NCBI GenBank assembly: GCA_030645915.1
Contig: JAUSNO010000023.1
Coordinates: forward strand, 118,623-182,622
Direction: 5' to 3'
Length of the DNA stretch: 64,000 nt
DNA from: Undibacterium sp.
GTDB lineage: Bacteria > Pseudomonadota > Gammaproteobacteria > Burkholderiales > Burkholderiaceae_D
Shown: positions 8,457-18,095 of the stretch, piece after piece
How the letters are laid out: the number at the start of each line of letters is the position of its first letter
Position numbering within the stretch: position 1 is the stretch's first letter
Notes under the pieces: generated by a model
The model's input: only the letters and a program-made list of their open reading frames with translations
The model's database searches: none
Told to the model about the DNA's origin: nothing
Made by a program: the position numbers and the translations under genes

Positions 8457-10400
8457 ATGGGAAAAATGATCGGTATTGATTTGGGTACAACCAATTCTTG
8501 TGTGGCAATTATGGAAAATGGCCAGCCAAAAGTGATTGAGAACGCAGAAGGTGCGCGTACTACGCCATCTATTATTGCGTATCAGGAAGACGGCGAGATT
8601 TTGGTAGGTGCTTCTGCCAAACGTCAGGCGGTGACTAATCCTAAAAATACTTTGTACGCTGTCAAGCGTCTGATTGGCCGCAAGTTTGATGAAAAAGAAG
8701 TACAAAAAGACATAGGCATGATGCCTTTTACTATTTCTAAAGCAGACAACGGCGATGCTTGGGTTAGCGTACGCGACAAGCGTTTGGCGCCACCACAAAT
8801 TTCTGCTGAAGTCTTGCGTAAGATGAAAAAAACTGCCGAAGATTACCTCGGTGAAGAAGTCACGGAGGCGGTCATTACCGTACCTGCATACTTCAATGAC
8901 GCACAACGTCAGGCGACCAAAGATGCTGGCCGTATCGCTGGTCTGGATGTCAAACGCATCATTAATGAACCTACTGCGGCGGCTTTGGCTTTTGGTCTGG
9001 ACAAGAGAGAAAAAGGCGATCGCAAGATTGCAGTATACGATTTGGGCGGCGGTACTTTCGACGTCTCCATCATTGAAATCGCTGACGTTGATGGCGAGAT
9101 GCAATTTGAAGTATTGTCTACGAATGGTGACACTTTCTTGGGCGGTGAAGATTTTGATCAACGCATCATCGATTTCATCATTGACGAATTCAAAAAAATC
9201 AACGGTCTGGATTTGTCAAAAGATCCTATCGCTTTGCAACGTATCAAGGCTTCTGCTGAACGCGCAAAAATTGAATTGTCCAGTGCGCAGCAAACCGAAA
9301 TCAATGAGCCTTACATCGCGATGGCCAATGGCGCACCAGTGCATTTGAATTTGAAAATCACGCGCGCCAAACTGGAATCTTTGGTTGAGGAATTGATCAA
9401 GAAAACGATTGAGCCATGCCGCACAGCGATTAAAGACGCCGGCGTCAAGGTCTCTGATATAGATGACATCATCCTGGTCGGCGGTATGACACGCATGCCT
9501 AAGGTGCAAGAACTGGTCAAGGAATTCTTTGGTAAAGAACCACGTAAAGACGTGAATCCGGATGAAGCGGTTGCTGTTGGCGCAGCGATCCAGGGTTCAG
9601 TATTGTCCGGCGACCGTAAGGATCTGTTGCTGTTGGATGTCACACCATTGTCTTTGGGTATCGAGACTTTGGGTGGCGTGATGACCAAGATGATACAGAA
9701 AAATACGACGGTTCCAACCAAGTTCAGCCAGGTGTTTTCAACAGCAGATGACAATCAGCCTGCCGTGACGATCAAGGTTTATCAAGGTGAGCGCGAGATA
9801 GCTGCCGGCAATAAAGGTCTGGGCGAATTTAATCTGGAAGGTATCCCACCATCAGCACGTGGCACGCCACAAATTGAAGTGACTTTCGATATTGATGCTA
9901 ACGGTATCTTGCATGTCGGCGCCAAAGACAAGGCAACCGGTAAGGAAAATAAAATCACCATTAAGGCAAACTCTGGTTTGACCGAAGAAGAAATTCAAAA
10001 AATGGTGAAAGATGCCGAGTTGAATGCGGAAGAAGATAAAAAAGTCAAAGAATTGGCTGAATCGCGCAACCAGGGTGATTCATTGGTGCATTCGACTAAG
10101 AAAGCTTTGGCTGAACATGGCGATAAATTGGACGCTGGTGAAAAAGAGAAGATTGAAACCGCCATCAAGGAATTGGAAGATGTCTTGAAATCCGGCGATA
10201 AGGTCGAGATCGATACCAAGCTGGCTGCCTTGTCGACCGCATCGCAAAAATTGGGCGAAAAAGTCTATGCTGACATGCAGGCACAGCAAGCTGCTGGCGG
10301 CGCTGCAGGTGCGACTGGTGCAGCGGAAGGGCACGAGTCTAAACCAGCAGACGATGATGTCGTTGATGCTGATTTTAAAGAAGTTAAAGACAGCAAGTAA
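8457..10400 (+). CDS. dnaK: Molecular chaperone DnaK (Hsp70)
   Basis: A 647-residue Hsp70. The ATPase domain shows [13 protein letters not shown] (residue 5 onward), [14 protein letters not shown] (about 195) and [13 protein letters not shown] (about 340). The interdomain linker region [18 protein letters not shown] comes near 390, followed by the substrate-binding domain and a helical lid. The C-terminus ends in the acidic [16 protein letters not shown] tail typical of bacterial DnaK. It works with DnaJ and GrpE in ATP-driven folding. AGAGGGA before the ATG supports the start. Confidence 0.99.
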   Translation: MGKMIGIDLGTTNSCVAIMENGQPKVIENAEGARTTPSIIAYQEDGEILVGASAKRQAVTNPKNTLYAVKRLIGRKFDEKEVQKDIGMMPFTISKADNGDAWVSVRDKRLAPPQISAEVLRKMKKTAEDYLGEEVTEAVITVPAYFNDAQRQATKDAGRIAGLDVKRIINEPTAAALAFGLDKREKGDRKIAVYDLGGGTFDVSIIEIADVDGEMQFEVLSTNGDTFLGGEDFDQRIIDFIIDEFKKINGLDLSKDPIALQRIKASAERAKIELSSAQQTEINEPYIAMANGAPVHLNLKITRAKLESLVEELIKKTIEPCRTAIKDAGVKVSDIDDIILVGGMTRMPKVQELVKEFFGKEPRKDVNPDEAVAVGAAIQGSVLSGDRKDLLLLDVTPLSLGIETLGGVMTKMIQKNTTVPTKFSQVFSTADDNQPAVTIKVYQGEREIAAGNKGLGEFNLEGIPPSARGTPQIEVTFDIDANGILHVGAKDKATGKENKITIKANSGLTEEEIQKMVKDAELNAEEDKKVKELAESRNQGDSLVHSTKKALAEHGDKLDAGEKEKIETAIKELEDVLKSGDKVEIDTKLAALSTASQKLGEKVYADMQAQQAAGGAAGATGAAEGHESKPADDDVVDADFKEVKDSK

Positions 10401-10410
10401 TTAGTCTTTT

Positions 10411-10434
10411 GGCGATGAGTTAATATTCATCGCC
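10411..10434 (+). other. Intercistronic hairpin between dnaK and dnaJ
   Basis: GGCGATGA at 10411-10418 pairs perfectly with TCATCGCC at 10427-10434 around an 8-nt loop. No T-run follows, so it may protect or modulate the dnaK message rather than stop transcription. A second weak stem (ACGCC/GGCGT then TTT) lies at 10468-10486 and could attenuate read-through into dnaJ. Confidence 0.45.
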
Positions 10435-10524
10435 GATGACTCGCCGGGTAGTGTGATCGTGTAGACGACGCCCTGCTCGGCGTTTTCGCTTAAATTATTC
10501 AAATAATAGCAAGGTGTAATCGAG

Positions 10525-11649
10525 ATGGCGAAGCGTGATTTTTACGAAATTCTAGGCGTAGCAAAAAACGCCTCAGACGAAGAAATTAAGAAATCTTATC
10601 GCAAGCTGGCGATGAAATATCATCCGGATCGCAATCCAGATAGCAAGACCTCGGAAGAGAAATTCAAAGAGGCAAAAGAAGCCTACGAAATGTTGTCTGA
10701 TCCGCAAAAGCGTGATGCTTATGACCGTTATGGTCATGCTGGTGTCGATCCCAATATGGGGGGCGGCGGAGGCGGTGGCGGCGGTGCCGGATTTGCCGAT
10801 GCTTTCGGCGATATCTTTGGCGATATCTTTGGCGGTGGTCGTGGCAGAAGTTCTGGCCCTCAGGTATACCGTGGCGCTGATTTACGCTACAACCTCGAAA
10901 TCACGCTTGAGCAAGCAGCGAATGGTTTTGACACCACTATTCGTGTTCCTAGCTGGGACGCTTGCGAACCTTGTCATGGTTCCGGCGCAAAACCTGGCAC
11001 TTCACCTGTTACTTGTACTACCTGTGGCGGACATGGTCAGGTTCGTATGCAACAGGGATTATTTAGCATTCAGCAAGCCTGCCCGAAATGTCACGGCACC
11101 GGCAAGATGATTGCTGATCCGTGTACGGCCTGTTCTGGTGTTGGCCGCATTAAGCGCAACAAGACTCTGGAAGTGAAAATTCCTGCCGGGATCGACAATG
11201 GCATGCGTATACGGTCGTCGGGCAATGGCGAGCCGGGTGTGAATGGCGGCCCTCCAGGTGATCTATATGTGGAAATCCATATTAAACAACATACTGTATT
11301 TCAGCGCGAAGGCGATGATTTGCATTGCGAAATACCTATTTCCTTCGTCAAGGCTGCTTTGGGTGGTGACATCGAAGTGCCGACATTAAGCGGCAAGGCA
11401 TCGTTCACGATTCCGGAAGGTACGCAATCGGGTAAAACTTTCCGTCTGCGCAGTAAAGGCGTCAAAGGTGTGCGTTCAGGATATGCCGGGGATTTATTCT
11501 GTCACGTTGTGATAGAGACACCTGTGAAGTTGACTGAGAAGCAAAAAGATTTACTGCGCTCTTTTGAGCAGCTGACGGTTGAAGGTGGTGCCAAACATAA
11601 TCCGCAAAGCAAGAGCTGGATGGATAAGGTTAAAAAGTTTTTTGATTAA
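10525..11649 (+). CDS. dnaJ: Chaperone protein DnaJ (Hsp40)
   Basis: A 374-residue class I J-protein. The J domain (about 1-70) carries the HPD motif at residues 33-35. A glycine/phenylalanine-rich stretch with a poly-Gly run follows (about 76-105). Four zinc-binding CxxCxGxG motifs are then visible: [24 protein letters not shown] and CTACSGVG. The C-terminal substrate-binding domains end in [11 protein letters not shown]. It stimulates DnaK ATP hydrolysis and delivers substrates. It lies 124 nt after dnaK and probably shares the heat-shock transcript. Confidence 0.99.
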   Translation: MAKRDFYEILGVAKNASDEEIKKSYRKLAMKYHPDRNPDSKTSEEKFKEAKEAYEMLSDPQKRDAYDRYGHAGVDPNMGGGGGGGGGAGFADAFGDIFGDIFGGGRGRSSGPQVYRGADLRYNLEITLEQAANGFDTTIRVPSWDACEPCHGSGAKPGTSPVTCTTCGGHGQVRMQQGLFSIQQACPKCHGTGKMIADPCTACSGVGRIKRNKTLEVKIPAGIDNGMRIRSSGNGEPGVNGGPPGDLYVEIHIKQHTVFQREGDDLHCEIPISFVKAALGGDIEVPTLSGKASFTIPEGTQSGKTFRLRSKGVKGVRSGYAGDLFCHVVIETPVKLTEKQKDLLRSFEQLTVEGGAKHNPQSKSWMDKVKKFFD

Positions 11650-11668
11650 AATGACTGTTGAACCACTT

Positions 11669-11827
11669 AGGACTCGTTAGGAAATAACCTGGATTTTTTA
11701 TCGGACATCACTGGCGCACTGCTGCGTTGTTCACCGCTTGCAGTGCTAGCACTGCGGCGCGTCGAACGCCTTGCATTGCATCCAGCCATGTCCGATAAAA
11801 AATCCAGGTTATTTCCTAACGAGTCCT
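11669..11827. repeat. Large palindromic element with perfect 39-bp inverted arms
   Basis: Positions 11669-11707 and 11789-11827 are perfect reverse complements (39 of 39). The 81-nt interior is itself partly self-complementary and contains the 16-bp palindrome GCAGTGCTAGCACTGC at 11740-11755. There is no open frame. Transcribed from dnaJ, it would fold into one long hairpin. It fills most of the gap between dnaJ and its terminator. It could be a non-autonomous mobile repeat or an mRNA-end structure; no target duplication is evident. Confidence 0.85.
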
Positions 11828-11848
11828 TGGCATTAATCGCTAACAAAA

Positions 11849-11885
11849 AAATCCCTGAGTTCTTAAAATTCAGGGATTTTTTTTT
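11849..11885 (+). terminator. Intrinsic terminator after dnaJ
   Basis: ATCCCTGA at 11851-11858 pairs with TCAGGGAT at 11870-11877, extended by flanking A/T pairs and followed by a run of T to 11885. It is a strong rho-independent terminator for the heat-shock operon. The remaining bases up to 12054 hold only the promoter region of the next gene; nothing else is evident there. Confidence 0.9.
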
Positions 11886-12054
11886 GAGAAAAAATTAAAT
11901 ATTACCCTCATGTTTTTATGCGTAGAAGTCATCGATTTTCAAATGACGACATCGAGGACTTCGAGATAGGGCGGTACTAATTGATGTAGACTGGCACATT
12001 ATTGGTGCACAATAATATTGTTAGCCTAAGAAAAAATAGTGAATGGAGATAGAA

Positions 12055-12678
12055 ATGAAAATAATACGAATTTTTAGCATGAAATTGATCATCGCTGCAT
12101 CGTTAGTAGCTACAAGCTATGCAGCTCAATCAGCAGTTCTCGAAGTGGCCGGAGTTAAATTTGATGACACCGCACATGTTGCCAATGCGGATTTGAAACT
12201 CAATGGCGCAGGTATTCGCTATAAAGCGATCTTTAAAGTTTATGCTGCAGGTTTATATCTCAAGGAGAAAAAAACTACCGTGCCTGAAATTCTCGCGTTA
12301 GCCGGTCCTAAGAGCGTCAAACTCGTGATGCTGCGAGATCTGAGTAACGAAGATTTTGGCCGTGGATTTATGACTGGCATTCAACAAAATACAGATAAAA
12401 CGGAAAAATTAAAACTGGTTAACCAGTTCATGCGTTTTGGCGAGATGTTTGCCTCTGTACCTGAGCTAAAAAAGGGTGACATTATGCTGACTGAATGGAT
12501 ACCGGGAATTGGAACAATCGTTTCTTTGAATGGTAAGAAAATGGGTGAGCCTTATCCTGATGTGGCATTTTATAACGCACTTTTACGCATATGGTTGGGT
12601 GAAAAACCAGTCGATGCCTCGCTCAAGAAAGCCATGCTGGCTGAAACCAGTGATGATGCTAAAAACAACTATCGCTAG
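12055..12678 (+). CDS. Chalcone isomerase-like secreted protein
   Basis: A 207-residue protein with an N-terminal signal peptide (MKIIRIFSMKLIIAASLVAT, cleavage after SYAAQSA). The rest matches the bacterial chalcone-isomerase-like fold: LEVAGVKFDDTAHV, YKAIFKVYAAGLYL and an LRDLSNEDFGRGF segment. The bacterial members have no assigned reaction; plant relatives isomerise chalcones or bind fatty acids. A periplasmic location is inferred. ATG 12055 has GGAG at 12045-12048; an ATG at 12043 in the same frame lacks its own site. The gene is followed by a terminator and appears monocistronic. Confidence 0.82.
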   Translation: MKIIRIFSMKLIIAASLVATSYAAQSAVLEVAGVKFDDTAHVANADLKLNGAGIRYKAIFKVYAAGLYLKEKKTTVPEILALAGPKSVKLVMLRDLSNEDFGRGFMTGIQQNTDKTEKLKLVNQFMRFGEMFASVPELKKGDIMLTEWIPGIGTIVSLNGKKMGEPYPDVAFYNALLRIWLGEKPVDASLKKAMLAETSDDAKNNYR

Positions 12679-12698
12679 AAATCTGACACTAAGTGATG

Positions 12699-12733
12699 AG
12701 CGCGGTTGGCTTAAATGCCGCCGCGCTTTTTTT
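12699..12733 (+). terminator. Intrinsic terminator after the chalcone isomerase-like gene
   Basis: AGCGCGG at 12699-12705 pairs with CCGCGCT at 12721-12727, followed by a T-run to 12733. The loop is long (15 nt), but the GC stem and U-tract are typical. Confidence 0.8.
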
Positions 12734-12805
12734 ATTCTTGGTATTGCGCAGGCAAGGGCAGAGAAAGGTTAAAATCTGGCCTGTTGAAATACTTAAGGCA
12801 ATCTC

Positions 12806-13480
12806 ATGACAGTTCAAGACTCAAACGGAGTGACACCCCAGCAATTATTCGAAAATAATCGTCAATGGGCTGATGCCACTAGTGCCAAAGATCCAGATTT
12901 TTTCAAAAAACTGGCGGCGCAGCAAAGTCCTGAGTATTTGTGGATAGGCTGCTCTGATAGTCGCGTGCCAGCGAATGAATTGTTAGGCATGTTGCCGGGT
13001 GAATTATTTGTGCATAGAAATATCGCCAATGTGGTGGTGCATTCCGACTTGAATTGCTTGTCCGTACTGCAATTTGCCATTGATGTATTGCGCGTCAAGC
13101 ACATTATTATTTGCGGCCATTACGGTTGTTCTGGGGTGCACGCTGCACTGACACGACGTCGCGTTGGACTGGCTGACAATTGGTTACGTCACGTGCAGGA
13201 TGTCCATCAAAAACACGAGCGCTATCTGGGTGAAGTACTGCCGGTCAAAGAGCGTCTGGATCGATTGTGCGAATTGAACGTCATTGAGCAGGTGGTGAAT
13301 CTTTGTCAGACAACTATCGTTCAGGACGCCTGGGATCGTGGGCAAACACTCGCCGTGCATGGTTGGGTCTATGGATTGCACGATGGTTTGCTGAGGGAGT
13401 TGGGAATGTCGATCCATTCCGCTGATATGCTTGCCCCGCAACTCGAACGCAGCATGGCGCGTTATCAGGATAGCGAGTAA
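12806..13480 (+). CDS. can: Beta-class carbonic anhydrase
   Basis: A 224-residue beta carbonic anhydrase that interconverts CO2 and bicarbonate with a zinc ion. Zinc ligands are Cys49 (in GCSDSR, with the Asp51-Arg53 dyad), His105 and Cys108 (in CGHYGCSGV). Length and motifs match E. coli Can. A GTTAAAAT box at 12768-12775 about 30 nt upstream may be the -10 region. The gene converges on the tungstate-type ABC operon (stop codons adjacent at 13480/13481). Confidence 0.96.
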   Translation: MTVQDSNGVTPQQLFENNRQWADATSAKDPDFFKKLAAQQSPEYLWIGCSDSRVPANELLGMLPGELFVHRNIANVVVHSDLNCLSVLQFAIDVLRVKHIIICGHYGCSGVHAALTRRRVGLADNWLRHVQDVHQKHERYLGEVLPVKERLDRLCELNVIEQVVNLCQTTIVQDAWDRGQTLAVHGWVYGLHDGLLRELGMSIHSADMLAPQLERSMARYQDSE

Positions 13481-14167
13481 TTAGCGCAAGGTTTGTTGAA
13501 AATCTGACTGACGGTTCTCTAATTTTCCATCGCGCAACTTCAGGCGTTGCACATCTGGCAGTGCGATCAAATCTCTATCGTGGCAGACCATGATGACGCT
13601 GCTGCCGTCTTTGATTAATTCAGGAATGAGCGCGATGACTTGTTCTCGCGCTTCGCCATCCAGGTTCGAGGTGGGCTCATCGAGCAATAGCAGTTTTGGC
13701 TGCAAGACTTTTGCTCTTGCCAAGGCAACTCTTTGTTTTTCGCCGCCAGAGAGCGTAATGGCTTGACGTTCACGCAAGTGCTCAATGCCAGCCCATTCCA
13801 AGGCGCGCTGTACTGCGTGCATTTGTTCTGAGGTGCTGACGCCATGTACCTTTAAACCAAACGCAATATTGTTCGCCACACTGCCAGAAAACATGATGGG
13901 ATGCTGATGGACGTAGACGATTGCATTGCGCAAGATTGCTGGATAGGGAAACCAATCTAGCTTGCCTCCCAAGAAATTGGCTTTGTCGATCAGCGCGGTA
14001 TCGAGCCCGCTTAAAATGCGCAACAGAGTGGTTTTTCCTGCGCCGTTGATGCCTGTCAGTACATAGGCACAAGCTTGCTCAACCTGTAAAAAATCGATGT
14101 CGAGCAGCACGCGATCGCCGATTTTTTTTTGTATACCATGCAAGCTAATCAGCGCGTTCAGGGTCAT
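13481..14167 (-). CDS. tupC: ABC transporter ATP-binding protein, tungstate (Tup) type
   Basis: A 228-residue ABC ATPase with Walker A TGINGAGKTT (residues 38-47), signature LSGGEKQR (about 140), Walker B LLLLDEPTSNLD and an H-loop VCHDRD. It overlaps the permease gene by 4 nt. The pairing with a TupB-like permease and the relaxed N-terminal half suggest oxyanion (tungstate or molybdate) import. The substrate call is inferred; no periplasmic binding protein gene is adjacent. Confidence 0.75.
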   Translation of the reverse strand: MTLNALISLHGIQKKIGDRVLLDIDFLQVEQACAYVLTGINGAGKTTLLRILSGLDTALIDKANFLGGKLDWFPYPAILRNAIVYVHQHPIMFSGSVANNIAFGLKVHGVSTSEQMHAVQRALEWAGIEHLRERQAITLSGGEKQRVALARAKVLQPKLLLLDEPTSNLDGEAREQVIALIPELIKDGSSVIMVCHDRDLIALPDVQRLKLRDGKLENRQSDFQQTLR

Positions 14168-14871
14168 CTTGGCATTCTCGCTGGCCTTGCATCGCCCTGT
14201 AGTAGCATGAGCGCCGCATTCAGTATCAGCGCCAGCGTAATAAGCACGACACCTAACGCTATGCCTTGTGCAAACTCACCCTTGCTGGTTTCCAGTGCGA
14301 TCGCGGTGGTAATCGTGCGGGTTTCGCCTGCGATATTGCCACCTACCATCATGGCGCAACCTACTTCAGAAAGTACACGGCCAAAACCATAAATCAACGC
14401 AGCCATGACGCCAAAACGTACCTCAAACAAGACCGTAAGCATGACACGCAGGGGACCTGCGCCCAGCGTAATGGCAGTTTCCGCAAGCCTGGAATCGGCA
14501 GCTTGTACGGCACTTAAGGTGAAGGCTATCAGCACAGGTAATGCGATCAGGGTTTGACCGGCAATGATGCCCGATTGCTCGAAAAGCCAGTGCAGCGAAC
14601 CAAGTGCGCCTTGCCTGCTGAGTAGCAGATAGAGCAATAAACCAAGCAGAACTGTGGGCAAGGAGAGTGCTGCCTGCACCAGCCAAATGACCATGCGTCG
14701 CCCACGAAATTGAGAATAGGCGATCAGGTAGCCAATGATTACTGCGGGAACGGTCGCCAGCGCCAGCGATATCAGCGAGGTCTTCAGCGACACCCAGATG
14801 ATTTTCCACAGTTCCGCGTCACCAGACACTAGCAGTGAGAAAGCCTGGCGGATCGCGTCGCTGATACTCAT
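14164..14871 (-). CDS. tupB: ABC transporter permease, tungstate (Tup) type
   Basis: A 235-residue inner-membrane permease with five or six hydrophobic segments. It has the binding-protein-dependent transport signature around ETAITLGAGPLRVMLTVLFEVRFGVMAAL, and GFGRVLSEVGCAMMVGGNIAGETRT as in TupB proteins. The frame is open to 14946 inside panB, but MSISDAIRQAF at 14871 is the more likely start: it leaves a 22-nt gap after panB and puts the first membrane helix near the N-terminus. It probably imports tungstate with the downstream ATPase and an unlinked binding protein (inference). Confidence 0.75.
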   Translation of the reverse strand: MSISDAIRQAFSLLVSGDAELWKIIWVSLKTSLISLALATVPAVIIGYLIAYSQFRGRRMVIWLVQAALSLPTVLLGLLLYLLLSRQGALGSLHWLFEQSGIIAGQTLIALPVLIAFTLSAVQAADSRLAETAITLGAGPLRVMLTVLFEVRFGVMAALIYGFGRVLSEVGCAMMVGGNIAGETRTITTAIALETSKGEFAQGIALGVVLITLALILNAALMLLQGDARPARMPR

Positions 14872-14893
14872 TTCTTGATGATTTGAGATTTGC

Positions 14894-15706
14894 TCAGAAG
14901 CAGTGTTCTGGCGCAGGGAAAGACTGGTCCTTGACGGCGGCCACATAGGCTATAACCGCGGCGTCTATGTTGGTCTGACCTTCCATGAAATTTTTAACGA
15001 AGCGCGCCTTGCGGCCGGGGAATACGCCCAGCAAGTCATGCATGACCAATACTTGTCCGGAGCAGTCTGGGCCAGCACCAATGCCGATAGTCGGGATGGT
15101 CAATAACTCTGTGACTTCCTTGCCCACCGCTGCAGGAATGGCTTCCAGCAATAACATCGATGCGCCGGCCGCTTGCAAGGTCAGCGCATCTGCTTTCAGC
15201 AAGTCGGCGGCGGCACTGGTTTTACCCTGCACTTTGTAGCCGCCAAGTTGATGTACCGATTGCGGCGTCAAGCCAAGATGCGCGCAGACGGGAATCGCGC
15301 GTTCCGTCAGAAACTGTACGGTCGATGCCAGCCAGGCTCCACCCTCAAGCTTCACCATGTGCGCACCGGCCTGTATCAATTGCGCGGCGTTTTGAAAAGC
15401 CGACTCAGGCGTGGCATAGCTGCCAAACGGCATATCCGCCATGAGCAGCGCTGCCTTGTTGCCACGCGCGACGCAGGCGGTGTGATAGGCAATTTCCGCA
15501 ACTGTCACTGGCAGCGTCGAGCTATGACCCTGGCACACCATGCCCAGGGAATCTCCCACCAGAATAATCTCTACGCCACATCTATCCATTAATGCCGCAA
15601 AACTGGCGTCATAGCAGGTGAGCATGGCAATTTTGTTGCCTTGCTGGCGTTGGACGATCAGACTTGGGATGGTGACTGCTTTACGATCTTGCAAATACTC
15701 TGCCAT
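14894..15706 (-). CDS. panB: 3-methyl-2-oxobutanoate hydroxymethyltransferase
   Basis: A 270-residue Pan[29 protein letters not shown] (Mg ligand Asp), [16 protein letters not shown], and [17 protein letters not shown]. It transfers a one-carbon unit from methylene-tetrahydrofolate to ketoisovalerate, the first step to pantothenate and CoA. The ATG at 15704-15706 follows GGAGAAGAAA; a GTG at 15718 would lie over that site and is rejected. panC is not adjacent. Confidence 0.96.
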   Translation of the reverse strand: MAEYLQDRKAVTIPSLIVQRQQGNKIAMLTCYDASFAALMDRCGVEIILVGDSLGMVCQGHSSTLPVTVAEIAYHTACVARGNKAALLMADMPFGSYATPESAFQNAAQLIQAGAHMVKLEGGAWLASTVQFLTERAIPVCAHLGLTPQSVHQLGGYKVQGKTSAAADLLKADALTLQAAGASMLLLEAIPAAVGKEVTELLTIPTIGIGAGPDCSGQVLVMHDLLGVFPGRKARFVKNFMEGQTNIDAAVIAYVAAVKDQSFPAPEHCF

Positions 15707-15799
15707 TTTCTTCTCCACGATTAAGAAACACCTGTGCGCTTGTATCGCTCTATCCGCACAGGAAAACGTCTCCGTTATTCTTGTTATTTCAACTTGAGG

Positions 15800-16147
15800 C
15801 TAACTTCTGAAAATAAAATACACTGCGCCGATCAGACATAAGCCAGCCCAGACATAATCAAGCTTAAATGGCTGATCCATGTACAGCATGGCAAAAGGGA
15901 CAAATACAGCCAGTGTCAGCACTTCCTGCAAAATCTTCAATTGCGCCAAACTGTATTGAGTGTAACCGATACGGTTGGCTGGCACTTGCAGCATGTACTC
16001 GAAAAAGGCGATACCCCAGCTGATGAATGCGGCTATCCACCAGGGTTTGCTGGAAAGGTTTTTCAAATGACCGTACCATGCCACGGTCATGAATACATTT
16101 GACAGTATGAGCAGGCCGGTAGTTTGTAAAATAATGGGGATTTGCAT
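15800..16147 (-). CDS. Small DMT-like membrane protein (DUF486 family)
   Basis: A 115-residue protein with four predicted membrane helices. It contains WWIAAFISWGIAFFEYMLQVPANRIGY in the middle and AGLCLIGAVYFIFRS at the end, which are the recognisable parts of the DUF486 family, related to small drug/metabolite transporters. No substrate is known. It stands alone between panB and folK, with gaps on both sides. GGAG before its start supports the ATG at 16145-16147. Confidence 0.8.
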   Translation of the reverse strand: MQIPIILQTTGLLILSNVFMTVAWYGHLKNLSSKPWWIAAFISWGIAFFEYMLQVPANRIGYTQYSLAQLKILQEVLTLAVFVPFAMLYMDQPFKLDYVWAGLCLIGAVYFIFRS

Positions 16148-16212
16148 GGAGTATCGTATTGAATTGTCTGGTGACGCTTATTCCATATGCGCTTCAAGAG
16201 TGTATGATCATA

Positions 16213-16229
16213 TACTGGTAGAGAGTATT
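16213..16229 (+). repeat. Short dispersed motif TACTGGTAGAGAGTATT (copy 1)
   Basis: This 17-mer differs by one base from TACTGGTAGGGAGTATT at 58360-58376 and resembles TACTGGCAGGAGTATT at 20772-20787. It overlaps the last two bases of the folK stop codon region, where an adjacent TATGATCATA palindrome lies. It may be a remnant of a palindromic repeat family. Confidence 0.4.
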
Positions 16230-16716
16230 ATGTGATCTGCTGAATCGCCTGCGCCGCCACTGCGTCTGCAAACTGATGCGCCGGACCTTTGCCGGGAATA
16301 TCGACCAGAGGGTCAATTTGCAACAAGGGCAAAAGCACGAAGGCGCGTTCGGTCATGCGTGGGTGCGGTACGGTTAAGGTGTCGGTCTCAATTTGCTGAT
16401 CGCCGTACAGCAGTAAATCCAGATCCAGGGTACGCGGTGCATGACGATAGGGCCGTTCGCGGCCAAACGCCAGTTCCAATTCTTGCAGTGACAAGAGCAA
16501 TGATGCAGCGGTGAGCGCGGTGTGAATTTCTACTACTGCATTCACATAATCATCACCTTCGGCGTCAACGGGCGCGGTCTGGTAAAGACTTGATTGCGCA
16601 GTAAGGCTTGTCTGCGGTAGTTGCGCGAGTCTGGCGATGGCCAAACTTACGGTATGTCGGGCATCACCCAAATTGGCACCTATGCCTATTTTTGCCTTGA
16701 AGGACATGGCGTTCAT
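16228..16716 (-). CDS. folK: 2-amino-4-hydroxy-6-hydroxymethyldihydropteridine pyrophosphokinase
   Basis: A 162-residue HPPK: IGIGANLGDARHTV at the N-terminus, then RPYRHAPRTLDLDLLLYGD with the metal-binding DLD, and VPHPRMTERAFVLLPL. It transfers pyrophosphate from ATP to the pterin in folate synthesis. It lies 11 nt after pcnB, the usual betaproteobacterial arrangement. Neither candidate start (16716 or 16707) has a clear ribosome-binding site. Confidence 0.95.
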   Translation of the reverse strand: MNAMSFKAKIGIGANLGDARHTVSLAIARLAQLPQTSLTAQSSLYQTAPVDAEGDDYVNAVVEIHTALTAASLLLSLQELELAFGRERPYRHAPRTLDLDLLLYGDQQIETDTLTVPHPRMTERAFVLLPLLQIDPLVDIPGKGPAHQFADAVAAQAIQQIT

Positions 16717-16727
16717 TTATTTTTTAA

Positions 16728-18095
16728 TTATTCGCTGACTTTGCTCGCACTACTCGCATTGCGTGAAGTGCCGCGACGTGGCCGACGTTTTTTCGCCGGA
16801 CCGCTGGTTTCCTGCTTTGGCTTCATTGTCAGCAGGCGTTCTCGTTCGATCTCGTCACCGTTGATAAATCCGGTCCACCATTCACCGATTTCAGGATCGA
16901 TTTCACCTGAGGCGCAACGTAACAGAAGAAAATCATAACCGGCGCGCAGGCGGGTGTTTTCCAGTAATTTGTAAGGGGTTTTTCCTACCCGTTTTTCAAA
17001 GCGCGGCTGCATCGCCCAGATGTCGCGCATGTCCGAGCCTATCTTGCGTTGCAGCGCAAGCGCATCGGTCTGCGTGTTGAGCACATCGTCAGCCGCCAGA
17101 TGCAGGGCAGGGATAGAGAATTCGCCTGCGGCTTTGTAGGCTTCCCATTTTTCAACGACCTGATGCCAGAGCAGGGAAGCAAACAAAAAGCCGGGTGAGA
17201 CGGTTTTTCCCTGCAGTATGCGTTCGTCGGTATTGGCCAGGGCCAGCGTGACAAATTTCTCGCCCATTGGCTGTTCCAGCACCACATCAAGCAGTGGCAT
17301 CAGGCCGTGATGCAGGCCTTCCTTGCGCAGTTGCTGCAGGCATGCCATGGCGTGGCCGCTCATCAATAGCTTGAGCATTTCATCGAAGACGCGCGCGCTT
17401 GGCACGTTGTTGATCAGCGGCGCCATTACCGCTATCGGTGCGCTGGTTGCCGCATCAATGCTGAACTGTAATTTTGCCGCGAAACGCACTACGCGCAGCA
17501 TGCGCACGGGGTCTTCGCGGTAGCGCGCTTCCGGCACGCCGATGATGCGCAGGACTTTTTTGCGGATATCGGCAATGCCGCCGTGATAATCGAGCACGGT
17601 CTGGCTGGCCGGGTCGTAGTACATGGCGTTGATGGTGAAGTCGCGTCTGACCGCATCTTCATGCTGCTCGCCGAAGGTGTTGTCGCGCAGGACGCGCCCG
17701 TGTTCATCCTTGGGCGAGCCGTCGCTCGCAGCGCCGCGGAAGGTCGTGACTTCCAGCAAATCCTGGCCAAACATCACATGCACGATCTGGAAGCGCCGGC
17801 CAATGATGAAGGCGCGGCGGAACAGGCGCTTGACTTGCTCTGGCGTGGCATTGGTCGCGATATCAAAATCCTTAGGCTTAACACCCAGCAGCAGATCGCG
17901 CACCGCACCGCCGACCACAAACGCCTTGAAGCCATTCTCCTGCAAAGTTTGCGTAACACGAATCGCATTCGATGACAGCAATTGGGGATTGATGCCGTGC
18001 TCTTTGGCATTTAATACCGTGGGTTGGTGATTGGCGCCGGAGCTGTTCGGTTTGTTTTTTACGCCGAGCATTTTGCGGATAAATTTTTTGATCAT
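16728..18095 (-). CDS. pcnB: Poly(A) polymerase I
   Basis: A 455-residue protein of the class II nucleotidyltransferase family: GGAVRDLLLGVKPKDFDIATNATPEQVKRLF holds the GG motif and the catalytic DxD. The RRDFTINAMYYDP and MLRVVRFAAKLQF motifs follow. The C-terminus is strongly basic (KKRRPRRGT), as in PcnB and unlike CCA-adding enzymes. It adds poly(A) tails that promote RNA decay. Its ATG overlaps the stop of the upstream HAD gene by 4 nt. Confidence 0.93.
   Translation of the reverse strand: MIKKFIRKMLGVKNKPNSSGANHQPTVLNAKEHGINPQLLSSNAIRVTQTLQENGFKAFVVGGAVRDLLLGVKPKDFDIATNATPEQVKRLFRRAFIIGRRFQIVHVMFGQDLLEVTTFRGAASDGSPKDEHGRVLRDNTFGEQHEDAVRRDFTINAMYYDPASQTVLDYHGGIADIRKKVLRIIGVPEARYREDPVRMLRVVRFAAKLQFSIDAATSAPIAVMAPLINNVPSARVFDEMLKLLMSGHAMACLQQLRKEGLHHGLMPLLDVVLEQPMGEKFVTLALANTDERILQGKTVSPGFLFASLLWHQVVEKWEAYKAAGEFSIPALHLAADDVLNTQTDALALQRKIGSDMRDIWAMQPRFEKRVGKTPYKLLENTRLRAGYDFLLLRCASGEIDPEIGEWWTGFINGDEIERERLLTMKPKQETSGPAKKRRPRRGTSRNASSASKVSE

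Noticed and set aside
8442..9161. Minus-strand open frame inside dnaK
   Set aside because: Antisense of conserved dnaK codons; the translation is rich in unlikely residues and has no domain.
12744..12775. A full sigma-70 promoter before the carbonic anhydrase gene
   Set aside because: TTGCGC and TAAAAT are 20 nt apart, too far for a standard promoter; only the -10-like box is mentioned.
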